DNA of 64,000 nucleotides from Butyriboletus loyo (Eukaryota > Basidiomycota > Agaricomycetes > Boletales > Boletaceae), in the NCBI GenBank assembly GCA_038093515.1, contig JBBPSI010000005.1, positions 310,001 to 374,000 on the forward strand. Reading direction: 5' to 3'. The notes under the pieces were generated by a model. The model had not been told where the DNA came from, did no database searches, and saw nothing but the letters and a program-made list of their open reading frames with translations. The position numbers and the translations under genes were made by a program. Positions 21,252 through 33,757 of the stretch are shown piece after piece. Numbering within the stretch: position 1 is the first letter of the stretch; each line of letters begins with the position of its first letter.

Positions 21252-22868
21252 ATGGCACCTACATCGCTGGCATTGCGGGCAACGCTCGTGCATTGCCCCG
21301 CTCTAGGGAAAGTGGAAATCCTACAGGACCACCTCCTCCGTATGCACAATCCCTCCGTATCATGGCCCATCTCCTCGTTTGACTCTTGATTGTTCAGTGA
21401 CTGACGATCGCGGGTTCATTATTCACCTGGCTCCATTTTCTTCGGAATCCTCTCAGAAATACATCCCCCAATATGATTCTTCTGTCAAGACCCTGCCTGC
21501 GGGAAGCTTCCTATTCCCCACCTTCTGCGACTTACATCTCCACGCCCCCCAGTTCATGTATCAGGGGACCGGTCTCGATCTCCCACTCATGGAATGGCTT
21601 GATAATTACGCCTATAAAGCCGAGGAAGGTATCGACCAAAATACACGTCTGGCCGCCAAGGTGTACCATCGGCTTGCCCAACGTTTGATAGAAGTCGGGA
21701 CCGGCGCTGTTCTGCTATTCGGTACAATCAAGACGGAGTCAAAGTAAGTGTTGGAATTCCCTCTGGTCCTTCAATGAACCTAAATTTTATAGTCTTATCC
21801 TCGCTCAGGAGATGCAAACCGCAGGTTTGCGAGCGTTCGTCGGCAAGCTGTCCATGGATAAGTCCTCACGGCCGACTTATCAAGAGTCCGGTGTCGAAGA
21901 GTCGTGTAAAGCTGCCAAGGAGTTCATACATAGATGTAGAGCGTCCACGACAGCATTCGACTCACACCAACGGTTAGTAGAACCCGTCATCACCCCAAGA
22001 TTTGTGCCTACTTGTTCCGACGAGTTGCTCGCGAAGCTCGGGGAGCTTTCCAAAACGGAATCGACGCGTATCCAGAGTCATTTGGCTGAGTCGTTCGGCG
22101 AGGCAAAGTGGGTAAGAGACGAACGCCAAATCGAGGATATTCAAGTCTTCAAAAAGGTAGTGTTGTTGTCCTACAGATAGTCCATACTCATCCGGAGAGA
22201 TCCTAGCACGACCTTTTGAAAAGAGGCACCGTTCAAGCGCATTGCACGTTTCTGAGTTCAGAAGAGCTGGACGAACTCGTGGCTAACGAGACGGCAGTAG
22301 CTCACTGTCCTTTGTCCAACGCGTACTTTTCAGAGAAGCCTTTCCCTTTGCGCGAAGCTCTGGACAAGGGAGTGTTCGTCGGCCTCGGCACGGACGTTGC
22401 AGGAGGATACAGTATCGACATACTCAATAGCATGAGGCACGCTGTTTCAACTTCCCGGATGCGCGAAGGAAATCGCGTACTCGAATCCAAACCTGGGACC
22501 GCGACGGGCGGTGAGGTAAAATCACTTGCCGTTGAATGGAAAGAATCACTCTTCCTTGCGACGCGCGGCGGTGCGCTGGCATTGGGTCTAGAGAACTCCG
22601 GGGTGTTTAGAGTTGGGGCATCTTTCGATGCTCAGCACAGTAAGTGTAGTTGACCAAACGGATCACGGAGACTGATTGTTCCTGGATTCAAACTCTAGTT
22701 TCCGTTTTCGATTGGGAGAGACAGGAGGGGGTCGGTGCACTCGATTTCTTCGATCTGGATTCCGGGTGCGGGGGACTTTGCACGGATATGATTGAGAAGT
22801 GGTGGTGCATGGGTGATGCACGAAACCGGACGGCCATGTGGGTGCAAGGCCGGCAACTTGGAGAGTGA
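21252..22868 (+). CDS. Guanine deaminase
   Basis: Amidohydrolase that converts guanine to xanthine in purine salvage and catabolism. Exons 21252-21339, 21398-21743, 21793-22156, 22207-22639 and 22699-22868 total 1401 nt (466 aa), a normal length for the family. Metal- and substrate-binding motifs are seen in order: DLHLHAPQF (HxH and the guanine-deaminase APQ signature), QSHLAES (SHxxE), VQAHCTFLS (zinc His), and GLGTDVAGG (catalytic Asp). The usual 'PGFVDTHIH' reads FPTFCDLHLH here. No targeting signal; cytosolic. Same orientation as EMC8 and MON1 with about 80-190 bp spacing. Confidence 0.93.
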
Positions 22869-22950
22869 CTATTTGTGCTTGCATGGTAATAGCCCAGATT
22901 AGGGAACTGTAATTATATCAACCAGCTTGCGTTCATGGCGTTGCGGGGAC

Positions 22951-25283
22951 ATGAGTGATACTCCACCCTCCTCGACGCCGTCAAGAAGCGGCACGCCTCT
23001 TCACAGGTCTCCGTCTCGTCTTGTAATACCCCCCGCTTCGAGACACCCACCGTCCGTACCCACCCGCCACCCTCATGGCTCTGCGTCCGGGTCTCAGTCC
23101 CCGCACATCCAGCCAGCAACAGGCCTCGAGAGCTCCGCATCGTCAGTCGTTAATCTTGATATCAGTGATGGAATTCTAGTGCACGACGTCGACGCAGAGG
23201 TAGAAACAACGGCCAGCGAAGAAACCACAGCAGTCGGTCAGATAGACGACATCGCCGACGAAAAATCCAGGAAGAGTCTGCGTGATCAGCTAAGGCGTAC
23301 CCTCAGCAAGAGGGAACATCCAGGTCTTTGTCTCCCAGTTTTGCACATATCCGCATCTAAACACGTCCCAGAACCCCACTTGCGGAAATCTATTGCTTCT
23401 GTCATCACCGAGGTCACAACCACCGTCGGTCTGTCGTTCAAAATCTATCGTCGACTTTCTTTCGCCCTGACATCTGACGCAATCTCAAGATGGTTTGCGG
23501 GGACCGTTCAAGCCAAGAGAGTATTTTGTTTTGACCGACGCCGGAAAGCCTGTCTTCATCGGGTATGTCGCACAGTTCCGAAATGTGAGGCAATGGTAAA
23601 TGAGCCTTTTCAATGTGCTCTTAGTGGTTCCGGAAGTGAAGATGAACTCTCTTGTACCATGGGCATCGTTCAGGCTCTGATTTCTGTGTTCATTGACGAC
23701 GGGGACAAATTGCGCTGCATCAATGCTGGCCCGTTAACGATCACATTCCTTCTTCGGTCACCGATTTACTACGTGTGCGCATCCACATGGGGTGAACCAG
23801 AGTCAGTGGTAAGTACGGTGCATGATGTTCTATGGTGTTTTGGTACCTGACCGAGCTGATCAAAGCAAGATTCGTTCTCATCTAGAATATCTGCATCTGC
23901 AAATATTAAGCATCGTCACAGCTTCTCAGCTGCGGCGGATATTCGAACGACGAACAAACTTTGATTTGCGTCGATTGTTGAATGGTTCCAATCTCTCGTT
24001 CTATTGTATAAAGCTGAATGCCGAATCAATTTCGTAGGTACAGAGCCTTTCCTATTCTCCCTCCTTAAGCGGTTGGAACTTGACCTTGCAATCGCAACAT
24101 CCTCATTACATTGTCTACAACTTGATCCAAGTCTGAGGTCCCGAGTTGCCGACACGCTGGTGCCTATAACGAAGATGAAGGTATGTGTGATTGAAAATCT
24201 GAGCATCGGCACTCATGAGCTACCAGGATACCCTTTACATTATTCTTATCGCTCAAGGGCGCGTGGTTACTCTCGTACGGCCAAAAAAGCACTCTATCCA
24301 CCCTTCGGGTTTGTGTCCCTTGATATTCCATACCCGTCGATTCATTAGCTCCTTTATTAGACATCCACATCATTGTCAACACAATTCACTCACCCTCGAT
24401 ATATAATTCCCCTGCGGCAGCCTCATGGATCCCTGTATGCCTCCCGAAGTTCAATCCCGCAGGTTTCGTAAATGCCTATGTAACATTTCTACGCAAACCA
24501 GAACGTAATGAGGTCGATGCCTTGAATACTGACTCTGCCGTCTTGGGTGATAGGCAAGGTCATCCGAGTAGCAGAGTGGCTGATGGCTTTCAACAGGCAG
24601 ATTCAGGTATCGGTCTCGCATGCATTAGTGGAGGGGGGGATTTTGAAACGGTTCGAGAGTGGTGTAATGCTGTCGCCGAAGTCTGTCATTCTATTTCCAT
24701 TCCCGACTATTTGTTGGTTAAAAGCAAAATTACGACGTCTGGCAGAAATTGGACAGCAGTGGTCTCCTCGATACGATATCGGACATGATAAATTCCGGGA
24801 AAGCCCAATACTGCGTGTCCCAGCTTGGGATACCGGGATTGCGACACTTTATCTACAAGTCCAGATCTCATGTTCAAATCACGTTTCCGGTTCTCGAGGA
24901 TCCTTACGAGGAAACCGAAGAGAAGAGGAGGTATTGCCCAAACAGCCATGTACCGTCAAATCTGCTGATTTCATTCGACAGGATCATTACTATGTATCAG
25001 GTTGTATATGATGCCATTCATGCCAAGTCTGGCCAAAGTGGGCCGCTCAAGCTACAGTGCATTCGCACAGAGAAAGAGATCGTTATGGGATGGGTCAGTC
25101 GTGCGGCTCGAGCCCCTGAATTGCTTTGAACAGAATTCCTAGATAACACAATCATTTGAGCTCTACATTGTTCTATCGCCGAGATTACCCAAGACAGCAG
25201 TCATCAATGCTGCCAACTCGGTTACCCAGTGGGTCAAAAAGGAAGAAGCCAAGTTGTTTTTGCGAGACGCACCCGTGTTTTGA
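22951..25283 (+). CDS. MON1: Vacuolar fusion protein MON1
   Basis: Subunit of the Mon1-Ccz1 complex, the guanine-nucleotide exchange factor for Rab7/Ypt7 that drives endosome maturation and fusion with the vacuole. The ATG at 22951 opens a Ser/Pro-rich N-terminus. Longin-type blocks follow across many short introns: REYFVLTDAGKPVFIG, ALISVFIDDGDKLRCINAG, SPIYYVCASTWGEPE, FLFSLLKRLELDLAIATSS, LYIILIAQGRVVTLVRPKK, and ISQLGIPGLRHFIYKSR-like text. The final exons read ITQSFELYIVLSPRLPKTAV and end FLRDAPVF at 25283. The acceptor for the last exon is placed in CCTAG just before ATAACACAA, which restores the frame. Roughly nine exons; individual borders were not all resolved. Confidence 0.88.
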
Positions 25284-25446
25284 GAGGTTCCTGCGTACGG
25301 CTGTATCACTGTATGGAACATCCAGATGAGAATGCTTGGGCTGTTCGTGTTAGTGCGAGTGAATGAATGTGAATCACGTGACACGTTCAAAATTGAAAAT
25401 TACACTTGCTCAACGTCAACCCCCAACGGACTCGAGGATTTGCACG

Positions 25447-25986
25447 ATGTCGCTCTCCCTGCAGTCCTCGCTTCGGCGCGTCACCCAGACGATTGCGAGG
25501 TCTTTTCAGAACAATGCCGCTCTCAGACCAGTACCACCACCACAAGGTATACGCTCTGCCCGCAGAATCAACCTACGTGCTGACGGAAGCGACCTCCTAG
25601 GTGACGTTACGACTCCTCGAGCCTTTCTGAGTGCGATTGGAAGATCTGTGGAGGCCAAGGTCTCCATAGATAGCTGGGACGCGTTCTGGCACACTTCAGG
25701 ACATGACTTGAAGAAGGCAGGGGTTTCTGTGAAGGATCGAAGGTAGGTGTCAGGCTGCGGGCTAGCTTACAGCCACCTCATGTTCTACAGATACATTCTC
25801 TGGTGCATGGAGAAGTACAGGCAAAAGACACCAGTAGAAGACTTTGCCCACGAGGCCCGACCGAAGAAGAAGATACGAGGGTGAGTGTATTGGTGTCTCC
25901 CGGTGCAAGTGCTCATTGTTGCTTGGGTTAGTCGCGGTCCGCGAATCCAACATGGCAAACTGATACGGTCGCGTCGGCCGCGATGA
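25447..25986 (+). CDS. Mitochondrial small ribosomal subunit protein mS41 (IGR motif)
   Basis: 146-residue protein with an N-terminal mitochondrial presequence-like stretch (basic, hydroxylated, no acids up to about residue 25) and an IGR-motif domain: FLSAIGRSVEAKVSID, W..FW, then GHDLKKAGVSVKDRRYILWC. This matches Fyv4/mS41. Exons 25447-25742, 25791-25880 and 25932-25986 sum to 441 nt. The tail is strongly basic (RPKKKIRGRGPRIQ and onward), fitting an rRNA-binding role. Start chosen at the first ATG upstream of the presequence-like region. Confidence 0.82.
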
Positions 25987-26296
25987 CGGGGTAGTTCATA
26001 TGTATACAGCAGTCGGCTCTGAATGCTAGCACGTGACGTTTGAATTTGTGGCTGGACCACTTTACAGAGTCACATTTCTCACGATGTGCGCCGAGCTGGT
26101 GGACCGACGCGGCCAAATTTGCGGTGTTCTCTTGCAACAAGGCTGCCTCGATGTGATTTGTGTCGAGGGTACTACGTCGGAGTTACCACAAAGAACAAAA
26201 AACGAGGTCGGCAACGCGGGCCCAAAGACATGAAAGAAAAAAGACCTCAGAAACTATATAATCCCCTTTCATCTCCCCAATCTCCCCCATCTCGCC

Positions 26297-27482
26297 ATGG
26301 CCTCTACCGTTTATCGTCGCCAGTCCATGGCACAGCTCTATGAGAAGCTCAGAGCCCAGGATGACGACGACGACATGGCCTGGCTCGCCCAGTTCAGCCC
26401 AGACGATAAGTCCGATGAGCCTTATGTCCCCCCCGTCCGTGCTCCTCCCGCTTTGTCCGCCATTTCATCCGCTTCTCCAGTCTCTCCCTGTTCCTCCGGG
26501 TCCTCAGTGTCCGATCCCGGTTTTGACGGCGAATCCAGCGATGATTGCTTTGATTCAGACTCGGATTCCGATGTCGATCCCGAGCCCATTTCGTCCGACT
26601 TACCCTACACGGAATTCGATCCATCCTCGTGTTCTCCTTTGATTTTGTTTGTATCCTCTCATACATCCCTTTGTTCCATGCGTCTGACAGATTAGCAGCC
26701 AACCCGATGGCTCCACCGCTGCCACAGGGCTCACAGATTCCCCATACATCCCATCGGTACGGGAGACCTCCCCTTCTCAGTCGAGATCCACGCCCCTATC
26801 TGTTGAGCTTGACTCGTCGCCTGTACTTATCCTCCCAGCACCTTCCGTCCCATCGCGTCGTACCACTCGCTCTACCCGAAAGTCATCCCCAAGCCTTCGC
26901 TCACCCATCGCGCTTTGCAACGCCGACGAGGACGTGTATTCGGAGAGTGATGGTAATGGGTCCGAGGACGAATATGTTCCATCACCCACTCTTGGCTCTA
27001 GAAAACGGCCTAGGTCCGCTCGTTCCGCTTCCAGTGCCGCTGCTGCCTCGTCGCAAAAGCGGAGCGCCGAAAATGTCCCCCACAAGCGACTTCGTCATTC
27101 CCCACTCCCCCGCAACGTCCAGGCGGCCCCGGGTATCATTCCAACGCCCCCGGTAGCGAAGAACAATCCATGGGCCTGTCCTTACTGCAAGTGGGTACAA
27201 CGCAACCACCGCACGCCGGATCTCAAACGCCATATCCGTACTCACACTCGTCTCCGACGACCTGCACAATGGGTATGTTGCGGGGTCCCTGTCAAGGACG
27301 CAAAGGGTTATGACCTCCCAGCGGAGGCCAAGCCTTATTCCTGGGGAGGCGAGATGATGATTGGAGGCTGCTGCAAGGAGTTCAGTAGACGCGATGCTCT
27401 CAAGCGTCATCTCGACAACGATCACATCAGCTGCATAGGAAACTTTGCCGCGTTCGCCAGCATCTGCGAGGATGAGATTTAG
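26297..27482 (+). CDS. C2H2 zinc-finger protein, agaricomycete type
   Basis: Likely nuclear DNA-binding protein of 381 residues. Exons 26297-26650 and 26691-27482 total 1146 nt. The N-terminal two thirds are Ser/Pro/Asp-rich and disordered, with basic patches (SRKRPRSARSASS). A paired zinc-finger region ends the protein: WACPYCKWVQRNHRTPDLKR followed by HIRTH (C-x2-C-x14-H-x3-H), then WVCCGVPVKDAKGY and GGCCKEFSRRDALKRHLDND with a final H. The second finger is irregular, as in many mushroom proteins of this architecture. Targets unknown. The intron uses the donor GTATCC, the only one that keeps phase 0. Confidence 0.75.
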
Positions 27483-27920
27483 ATATGCTTGCCCACGTGG
27501 TGAGTAATGATGGGTCCATCGATAACATGCCCACGGCTAACTTCCGTTCGTAGATGTCTTTTATCCCAAACTGTATCTGTTACCTCGCGCGATCCCCTCA
27601 TAGTAGGCTGTATCAGCGGTGTCATCTTCATACCGACTCGATCGTGTACTCAATGTTTTGTGTCGCTCCAAGACGGACAGCGTTATGATACCCATCCAAT
27701 ACGTGATAGACATTAATGTACCATAGCACGGAAAATGAGCGTTGCAACGTGCCAATGATCGGGTTGCTGCGTTGGCAGGGACTCGAATTGAACTTGGTGG
27801 TGGTAGCCGGGTTAGGCAACACGACCCGTGACGCGTTGATCAACATAACCACGGGTACTAATCAACAACATTCCCCGCGTCAAAGTACCAGCTCGCTCAT
27901 CGTGTGCGACGACCGCGACG
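27483..27920. other. Intergenic region after the zinc-finger gene
   Basis: 438 bp between the zinc-finger stop and the Scm3-like ATG, same orientation. Holds the 3' end of one gene and the promoter of the next; no supported coding sequence or repeat. Confidence 0.4.
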
Positions 27921-30437
27921 ATGCCTGCAATGGCACCGAGTGGCATCTCAAACACTCGTCTCTCGCTGGCACTGCTGACCCCTTCCGCCTCCCCCTCAGT
28001 GGGGCCTCCCGACCGACCGCCCGCAAAGCGACCTCGCCTCAGAAGTACGCCATCCTCATCCAAATCCGCCACACCGTCCATGTCGAACGAGTCAACATCC
28101 TCTGCGGATTTCAATTCGGCTCGCAGAGCATCTACCCTCCGTGTCCTGAACTCCTGGGCCCAACTCGCCGAGCGGTACAATAAACGGCTCGACGAAGACG
28201 ACATTATCGATCTGTATAGCGGTGCTATCATAAAGAACCGTGGCGTGCTCAAGGGTGCACCCAGGGATTATCACATCGGTCACTTTGGTCAACCTGATGG
28301 TGACCAAGATTATCCCGACGCTGACCAGGACCAGGAGGATAGCGAGCAAGAAGACGATGACAACGAACTCAGTGCACTCCCTCCTAGCGAGACTGCCACC
28401 GACGACGACGCTCCAATCTCGAAGAAGGAACTACTCCGTGGGGTGCCACCTCTGTCGGCCACCACGGACGCAGAAGACCTTAGAGAGTTCCTGGAAGCAG
28501 AAAAGAGGAGGAGGGAGCTTTCAGGAGACGGAGAGGATGAAGAACATGTGTCTCCGGAACAGCTGGCCGTCATAAGGAAGGCACTGGAGGAACAATCACT
28601 GAAAAGGGAGGCTGCGTTTGTCAGTCAGGCCCAGAATGTAGCGAGCGCAGAACATCCTCTGGAGCGCGAAGTTAACACCACCCCTACGCGTCCTTCCATT
28701 CGCGTTCCACCGTCGGACGACGAGTCAGAGGACGAACTCGCTCTCTGGACGCATGACGAATCTACCGCTGTTTATCCAGTTGCTCGAGAAGAGTCTGAGC
28801 AGGATGTGCGCGATGTAGGACAAGAAGTGATCGAACTCACGGATTCGGACTCGGACGAAGAATTCGAAGCAATATTAACACGCCCTCCCCGTTTCGCCCA
28901 GGTGTCACCTCTACCCGTTCCGTGTCCTAAAGAGGTCCAACAACCACACCAGTCGCCTCCAGACAGCAAGCGTGGAAGGTCCAAATCTCGGGTGGGTTTC
29001 CCCTCCAAAACAAAACCGGCCGAGATGACGCTCAAGCCTGAGAGTCGACCTCCCACACCCGTATTGCCTCGGAAACCTGAGGTCATCCTCACTCACAGAA
29101 GAAGGTCGAAAGAGACGCGCACTGCGACTTCTGACGATGGGCAGTCAGACCTAGTGGTTGGTTGTATTTCCCCTGTGCACAAGGGCAAAAGCAAGGAAGT
29201 TCCGCCCCTGGTAGAAGATAGCTATCGAGAGAAGACACCCAAGTTTCTTGGAATAGTGTCTCGAGGTCGAAAGCGAAATCGCATCGCATCTTCTTCAAGC
29301 GGCAGTCCATTGGCACAGTCCCTAGGTGGGCCTTCATCTGCTGCATCGCATCGCACGTCTAAGCTTGGTATCGTCCAACTCTCATACAGTGGAGCCAAAA
29401 GGCAGTTTGCGAAGCCACGGAAAGTCGATATCCGCCACGCTCTTGCAACCGGACGACCCCCAACCGACTTTGGACACAGACGTGTCAACTCCTGGTAGGT
29501 TGCATTTCTGTAAGAGACGTTTGCCGTGACTTACCTTGTTTTCGTCTTAGCCCGATTCGAGTGCAATGTTCCGGGTCCTTCGCGTTCATTTTCCTCATTA
29601 TCTACCGCATCCAAAACCAAGCAACTTCCTTTGTCCCCCCCAGCTTACAAATCTCTTGAGCCTGAGTCAGTCCAACCGACCTTGTATGACCACTGTTCCG
29701 ACAGGGCACTGCTTTCCGATACACCAATCCCCGTCACCCATCCTTACCCTCAGCGACACCCTTCTCATCTACCGTCTGTCTTCTCATCCCCTAACCAAGG
29801 AACGCCAGGCCTATCATTCCCTGCTCACCCACCACCACCCATGGATCCCGTGCAAACTCAGCAGGCACACTACCTTCTAGCGCAAGCGATGCATCAACTT
29901 TCCTATCTTATATCTGCCACGATGCCTTCATACGCTGCATATTCATCAAACCCCGGACAACCGTGGCACCATCCTCCCCCTCCCCACACTGCATACAGTA
30001 CCCCTGTTCATCACCCTCCTCACTGTCATGGCAGCCGCCCTTACCATACACCATCGTCGAGTATATCTCGTTCTAGTTTGCCTCCATCGTCCCCAGTTCA
30101 ATCCTCAGTTTCTCCTGTCGAAGAACAACGTGGCCGGAGTCTAGGGCGAAGTAGATCTCGAGGAAGGCGAGTGACATTTAAGCTCGACAGCGAGGAAGTC
30201 ATTGGTAGTCGGGAGCACAACATTCAACCTGAGCTTCATCACAGTGGGCAAAAAATCCGCAAACGATCTCTCGAAGTCAAGCGAGAGAAAGGAAAGGCAA
30301 TAGAAGAGTTTGACAACTCTTTGCAAATAGAAGATCGAGTCAGTCCTCCACAGGAGGTTGCCAGGGGACGGACACCCGGACCACCCAATCGTAAAAAAAT
30401 TGATGTATCGCGGAGCAGGTCGCTCAGTCGTCGATAG
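27921..30437 (+). CDS. Possible Scm3/HJURP-like centromere protein
   Basis: Long, low-complexity nuclear-type protein. Near residues 75-115 it carries SWAQLAERYNKRLDEDDIID, immediately followed by LYSGAIIKNRGVLKG. This pattern (Trp-x-x-Leu/Ile-x-x-(K/R)-Y, Asp-rich turn, I-DL-(T/S)G-I---RG-L) is the one I know from the Scm3/HJURP domain that holds CENP-A/H4. The remainder has acidic stretches (QEDSEQEDDDNE), a SUMO-interaction-like VIELTDSDSDEE, a Pro/His-rich segment and an RS-rich C-terminus (SLGRSRSRGRR). The first exon is open from 27921 to near 29490 and the second to 30437; the best-phased junction uses a weak donor near 29482. The CENP-A chaperone role is inferred from one short motif. 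Confidence 0.5.
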
Positions 30438-30604
30438 CAGAATATCTACGTGATATCTATCACAGCTTATGTAGCGAGATACCGACATTGTTTTGCGCTC
30501 TTTACTTAGCGGGCTCGAGGGAAAGCTTTCGACTGACTCATTCGGCGTTTATGCTCAGACACGTCTGCGCTCACACCTCTGAAGAAGCGACGATTATTTC
30601 CAAG

Positions 30605-31297
30605 ATGAACCCTCGCAGTACTATATCACGTATCACCGGTGCTGTACGATTAATACTCATCTTTTCTGCTGGGTCAGATTTCCGACGGCAAATGCGGATA
30701 GGAACTGGCGAGCATCATCAAGAGTGACAAAAAACCATGGAAAGGTACTGGTTGCTCACCGCCAGATTTTGCCGTCCAATTGACCTGGATTTTTCATACA
30801 GACTATCTGGTTGTCGATGTCCGCGACAGTGATTGGAAGGGCGGAAACATCAAGGCATCACACAATCTCCCTTCCCTGAAATTTCAGTCTGGTGTCGACG
30901 AGCTTATCAGCAAGACCAAAGGCGTGCCTATGATCATCTTCCACTGCAAATTCAGCCAAGAGCGGTGCGGATTTTCTTTGTTCCATTCATCTTTGATCCG
31001 ATTGATGTGTACTGTTCAAATAGCGGGCCGGTCGCTGCAAGGGTATTTTTTACGACAAATTGCAGCGTTTGCCATAGCTGAAGCATCCACGATAGCTTTA
31101 CGACGCAAAACGATCCCTCCAAGAAGCGGAAGAGTACAAGAATCAACAAGTGTATGTTCTCCAGGGAGGATTCGCTACGTTTGCCACCAAGTTCAAGGTC
31201 GTTTTGACCCTGACGTTGCGGACAGGTGCTCATTCATCTATTATAGGACGACCCTCTTCTGGTGGAGAATTGGGACGAGAATCCAATCATTTGGTGA
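30605..31297 (+). CDS. Cdc25-like rhodanese phosphatase (HCX5R)
   Basis: Single-domain protein of 138 residues. Exons 30605-30643, 30702-30744, 30802-30964, 31024-31042, 31096-31197 and 31247-31297 sum to 417 nt. The rhodanese/Cdc25 fold is shown by YLVVDVRDSDWKGG and HNLPSLKF. The catalytic loop reads FHCKFSQERGP, i.e. H-C-x5-R, the length that binds phosphate or arsenate rather than sulfur. VYVLQGGF is the conserved last strand and helix. Such proteins act as dual-specificity phosphatases or arsenate reductases (yeast Ych1/Arr2, fission yeast Ibp1). Two exons are only 39 and 19 nt. Convergent with COX20, 87 bp between stop codons. Confidence 0.82.
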
Positions 31298-31383
31298 CGT
31301 GTCAGTTGTAGAACGAATGAAGCTTGTCAGAGAGATGTTTCGTAGTCGCCTGGCAGGCAATCCTAGTACTCATAAGATCCAAC

Positions 31384-31977
31384 TCAGTCTTGGACCCCGT
31401 CAGAAATCCCATCTTTTGGTCTTTTCTGCTTAACGAATCGCTTGGGCATCTCCTCGACTACTCTTGCCAGTCTCCGACGTTCAGCTTCCAGGTTCTTTTG
31501 GCAAACCGTCCTGGAATGAGCGTTGAGCCATGGGTCAACCACTTCTTTTCGTAGATACATACCAAGTTCCCAGGGAAATGGCCATGAAAGTCCCAATTGC
31601 CCAATTAGAAGCTACAAAGGGGCCTGTGGAACCAACAGTGAGAGATGTGTACCAACAATAACAACCTCACACATACTGGCACTCATCGCTCGGATGAATC
31701 CCACACCTGCCCCGCTGGCAATTCCGCTCAGCAGACTGTTTCGTGCACAAGGTATCTCTCCGAGTCGCTGAAGGTCATCGACTACCGATATTCGCTAGCT
31801 TCGCAGGTAGTTTAGGTCGCTGCCCCGTTGCGTGCATCGAGGCAGAACTCGCACCTTGAACGCGATCCATACATCTTGCCAGTAGTTGCCAGTGGTCTCT
31901 GTCTTGTAAATTGGTCGGCGTGAACCTTCCGAGGGCTCCCCGGTTTCTGGATGTCGATTCGAGGCAGCGGACGTCAT
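31384..31977 (-). CDS. COX20: Cytochrome c oxidase assembly protein COX20
   Basis: Inner-membrane chaperone that handles newly made Cox2. The ATG at 31977 opens a polar N-terminus, then IPCARNSLLSGIASGAGVGF (Cox20 signature and first membrane helix), then ASNWAIGTFMAISLGTW (second helix). A basic matrix-side tail follows: NLEAERRRLARVVEEMPKRF. Four exons; the acceptor CTTCAG just before CGACTCGGAG joins AFK to RLGEIPC in frame. An earlier non-ATG in-frame extension was ignored. Confidence 0.85.
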
Positions 31978-32294
31978 TGCGTGTTCGACTTCAACAAGTT
32001 GTTGTGCTGAGACCTGGGTCAATGTGGCTTCCTATTACACGTGACGTCAAATACATAATAAATGTTCCCAACTACATGACATAGTACGGACGTGCATTCA
32101 AAAAGAATCCTTACAAAAGCGGGGGGTTTCTTGGACAGTACGAGAACAAGACAACGAACCATTTATGATGCTGGACGTTGAACTACTACGGATTTACGAC
32201 AAGAGTCACAAAGACTTCATCCTTCAAGCAGTAGAAGGAAGCTGGAAAGAGGATTGTGGACGAGATCCCAAACCGCTCTACACAGGGTTTCTAG
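31978..32294. promoter_or_regulatory. Upstream region of COX20 / 3' flank of the oxidoreductase gene
   Basis: 317 bp between the COX20 start and the stop of the Gfo/Idh/MocA gene; both genes are on the minus strand. Contains an ACGTGACGTCA-like box near 32039-32049 that resembles a CRE/ATF site, though this may be chance. No coding sequence supported. Confidence 0.35.
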
Positions 32295-33757
32295 TCAGGG
32301 GCTTCCTGCACCAAATTGTGGAATGCATACCGCCTCGTATATCTTCTCGATCCACTCCATGTTTGCGACCGAGTCCTCGGAGGTCATCCAGGAGTTGGGT
32401 TCTCGGCCTTTCACCTTATCAACGAAGGCTTCCAACTGATACCTGTATGTTGACCACCATTCCTCTCCTTTGAGGCCAGAGCTCGGGGAAAATTGGTACG
32501 CTTTCTCTGTTCGCGCCTTCCTTCCGGCGGGGGTCACTTTGATGGTGTGAAATATTACAGGCATGGGGAAATTGAATAGCTCAACTGAGCCCTGTTCACA
32601 TACCACCCGCACGGATATATCGGGCCATCGAGGAATGAAACCGAGTAGATTAGGTACCGAGAAATCGCATCTGATCGTGGCCTTGACGGAATCCCCTCCA
32701 GAGGTCGAAGGGAACAGCAAAGTAGCCGAAGTCGCAGTGTCTATCCGGGCGTCTTTGTGAAATCTGACGGCAGAAGCAGAGACGACAGTGGTTGGATTCC
32801 TCTTCGCCAAATAACGGACACAGCTAAGCGGGTAACCTAATATTGCTCGATGTTAGAACTCGCGTCACTTGTCGAAAATGAAATTGATACTTACATCCAC
32901 AGTCCATCAGCGCGCCGCCTCCAATATCATAATTCACGCGGATGTTATCGTCGGTGACGAAACCTTTAGGAAAGCACAGAGCAGCATGGATTTCTGTTAC
33001 AGTCCCCAACTCTCCACTATCAATTATTTCTTTGACCCGCTGTATAGCAGGATGGAACCTGAGTAGTTGTCAACTTCGCCTCATGACTTGGGTTCGCGCT
33101 GCCACTCGCCTGTAATGAAATGCCTCCAAGAGCACAAGTCCTTTCTGACTTGCGAACTCAAACATACGCCGGGATTCTTCCGCCGTATTACCACTCGGTT
33201 TTTCGACTAAAACGTGCTTTCCTGCAGCGAGCGCTCTCATCGTCCACTTATAATGCAATCCGTTAGGGAGCTGGAGATGCGATGAGAACGAGTCAGCGTA
33301 TTGAGTTGTATGTATAAAGCTTGAACAGTGATTCTCTACCGGATTGTAAATAACGTCAATTACAGGATCATCCAGCAAGTCTTGGTTTTCGCCATCAGCC
33401 AGTAAAAATCAGTGTTGACAGAACATAGTGACATACCTTGATATCCATTTTGTCCTCCGTACCATTTCTTGATGTTATATTTCTTTGCGAATTCCTCTGC
33501 CCTGTCAATGTCTCGGGCGGCAATCGCGTAAATCTCGACTTCAGCGTGACTCTTTGCAGGTACGATGAGAGCGGGAGGCGCAATCCTCGCCGCTCCCAAG
33601 ATGCCGAACTTTAGCAGAGCACTGTCGTCCGGTGCACCCGAAGGTGGTGGTGGGTTGAGGAACGCCTTCTCAGGGGGAAATCGTCAACCCCGCAACAAAG
33701 GCTTCATTGGTGACTCACAGCGTTGATCCGCTTGAAGAGCCCAATGACCGACGCCAT
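32295..33757 (-). CDS. Gfo/Idh/MocA oxidoreductase (dihydrodiol / D-xylose dehydrogenase-like)
   Basis: NAD(P)-dependent sugar or diol dehydrogenase of the Gfo/Idh/MocA family. The ATG at 33757 opens MASVIGLFKRINA. A Rossmann fold follows (KFGILGAARIAPPALIVPA), then EVEIYAIAARDIDRAEEFAK and the family signature KHVLVEKPSGN with the catalytic Lys. Then come LLEAFHYRFHPAIQRVKEI, the DIGGGALMDCGCYPLS block and a C-terminal beta-sheet domain ending FGAGSP. About five introns. Closest functional groups are trans-1,2-dihydrobenzene-1,2-diol dehydrogenase and fungal D-xylose 1-dehydrogenase; sequence alone does not separate them. Confidence 0.85.
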
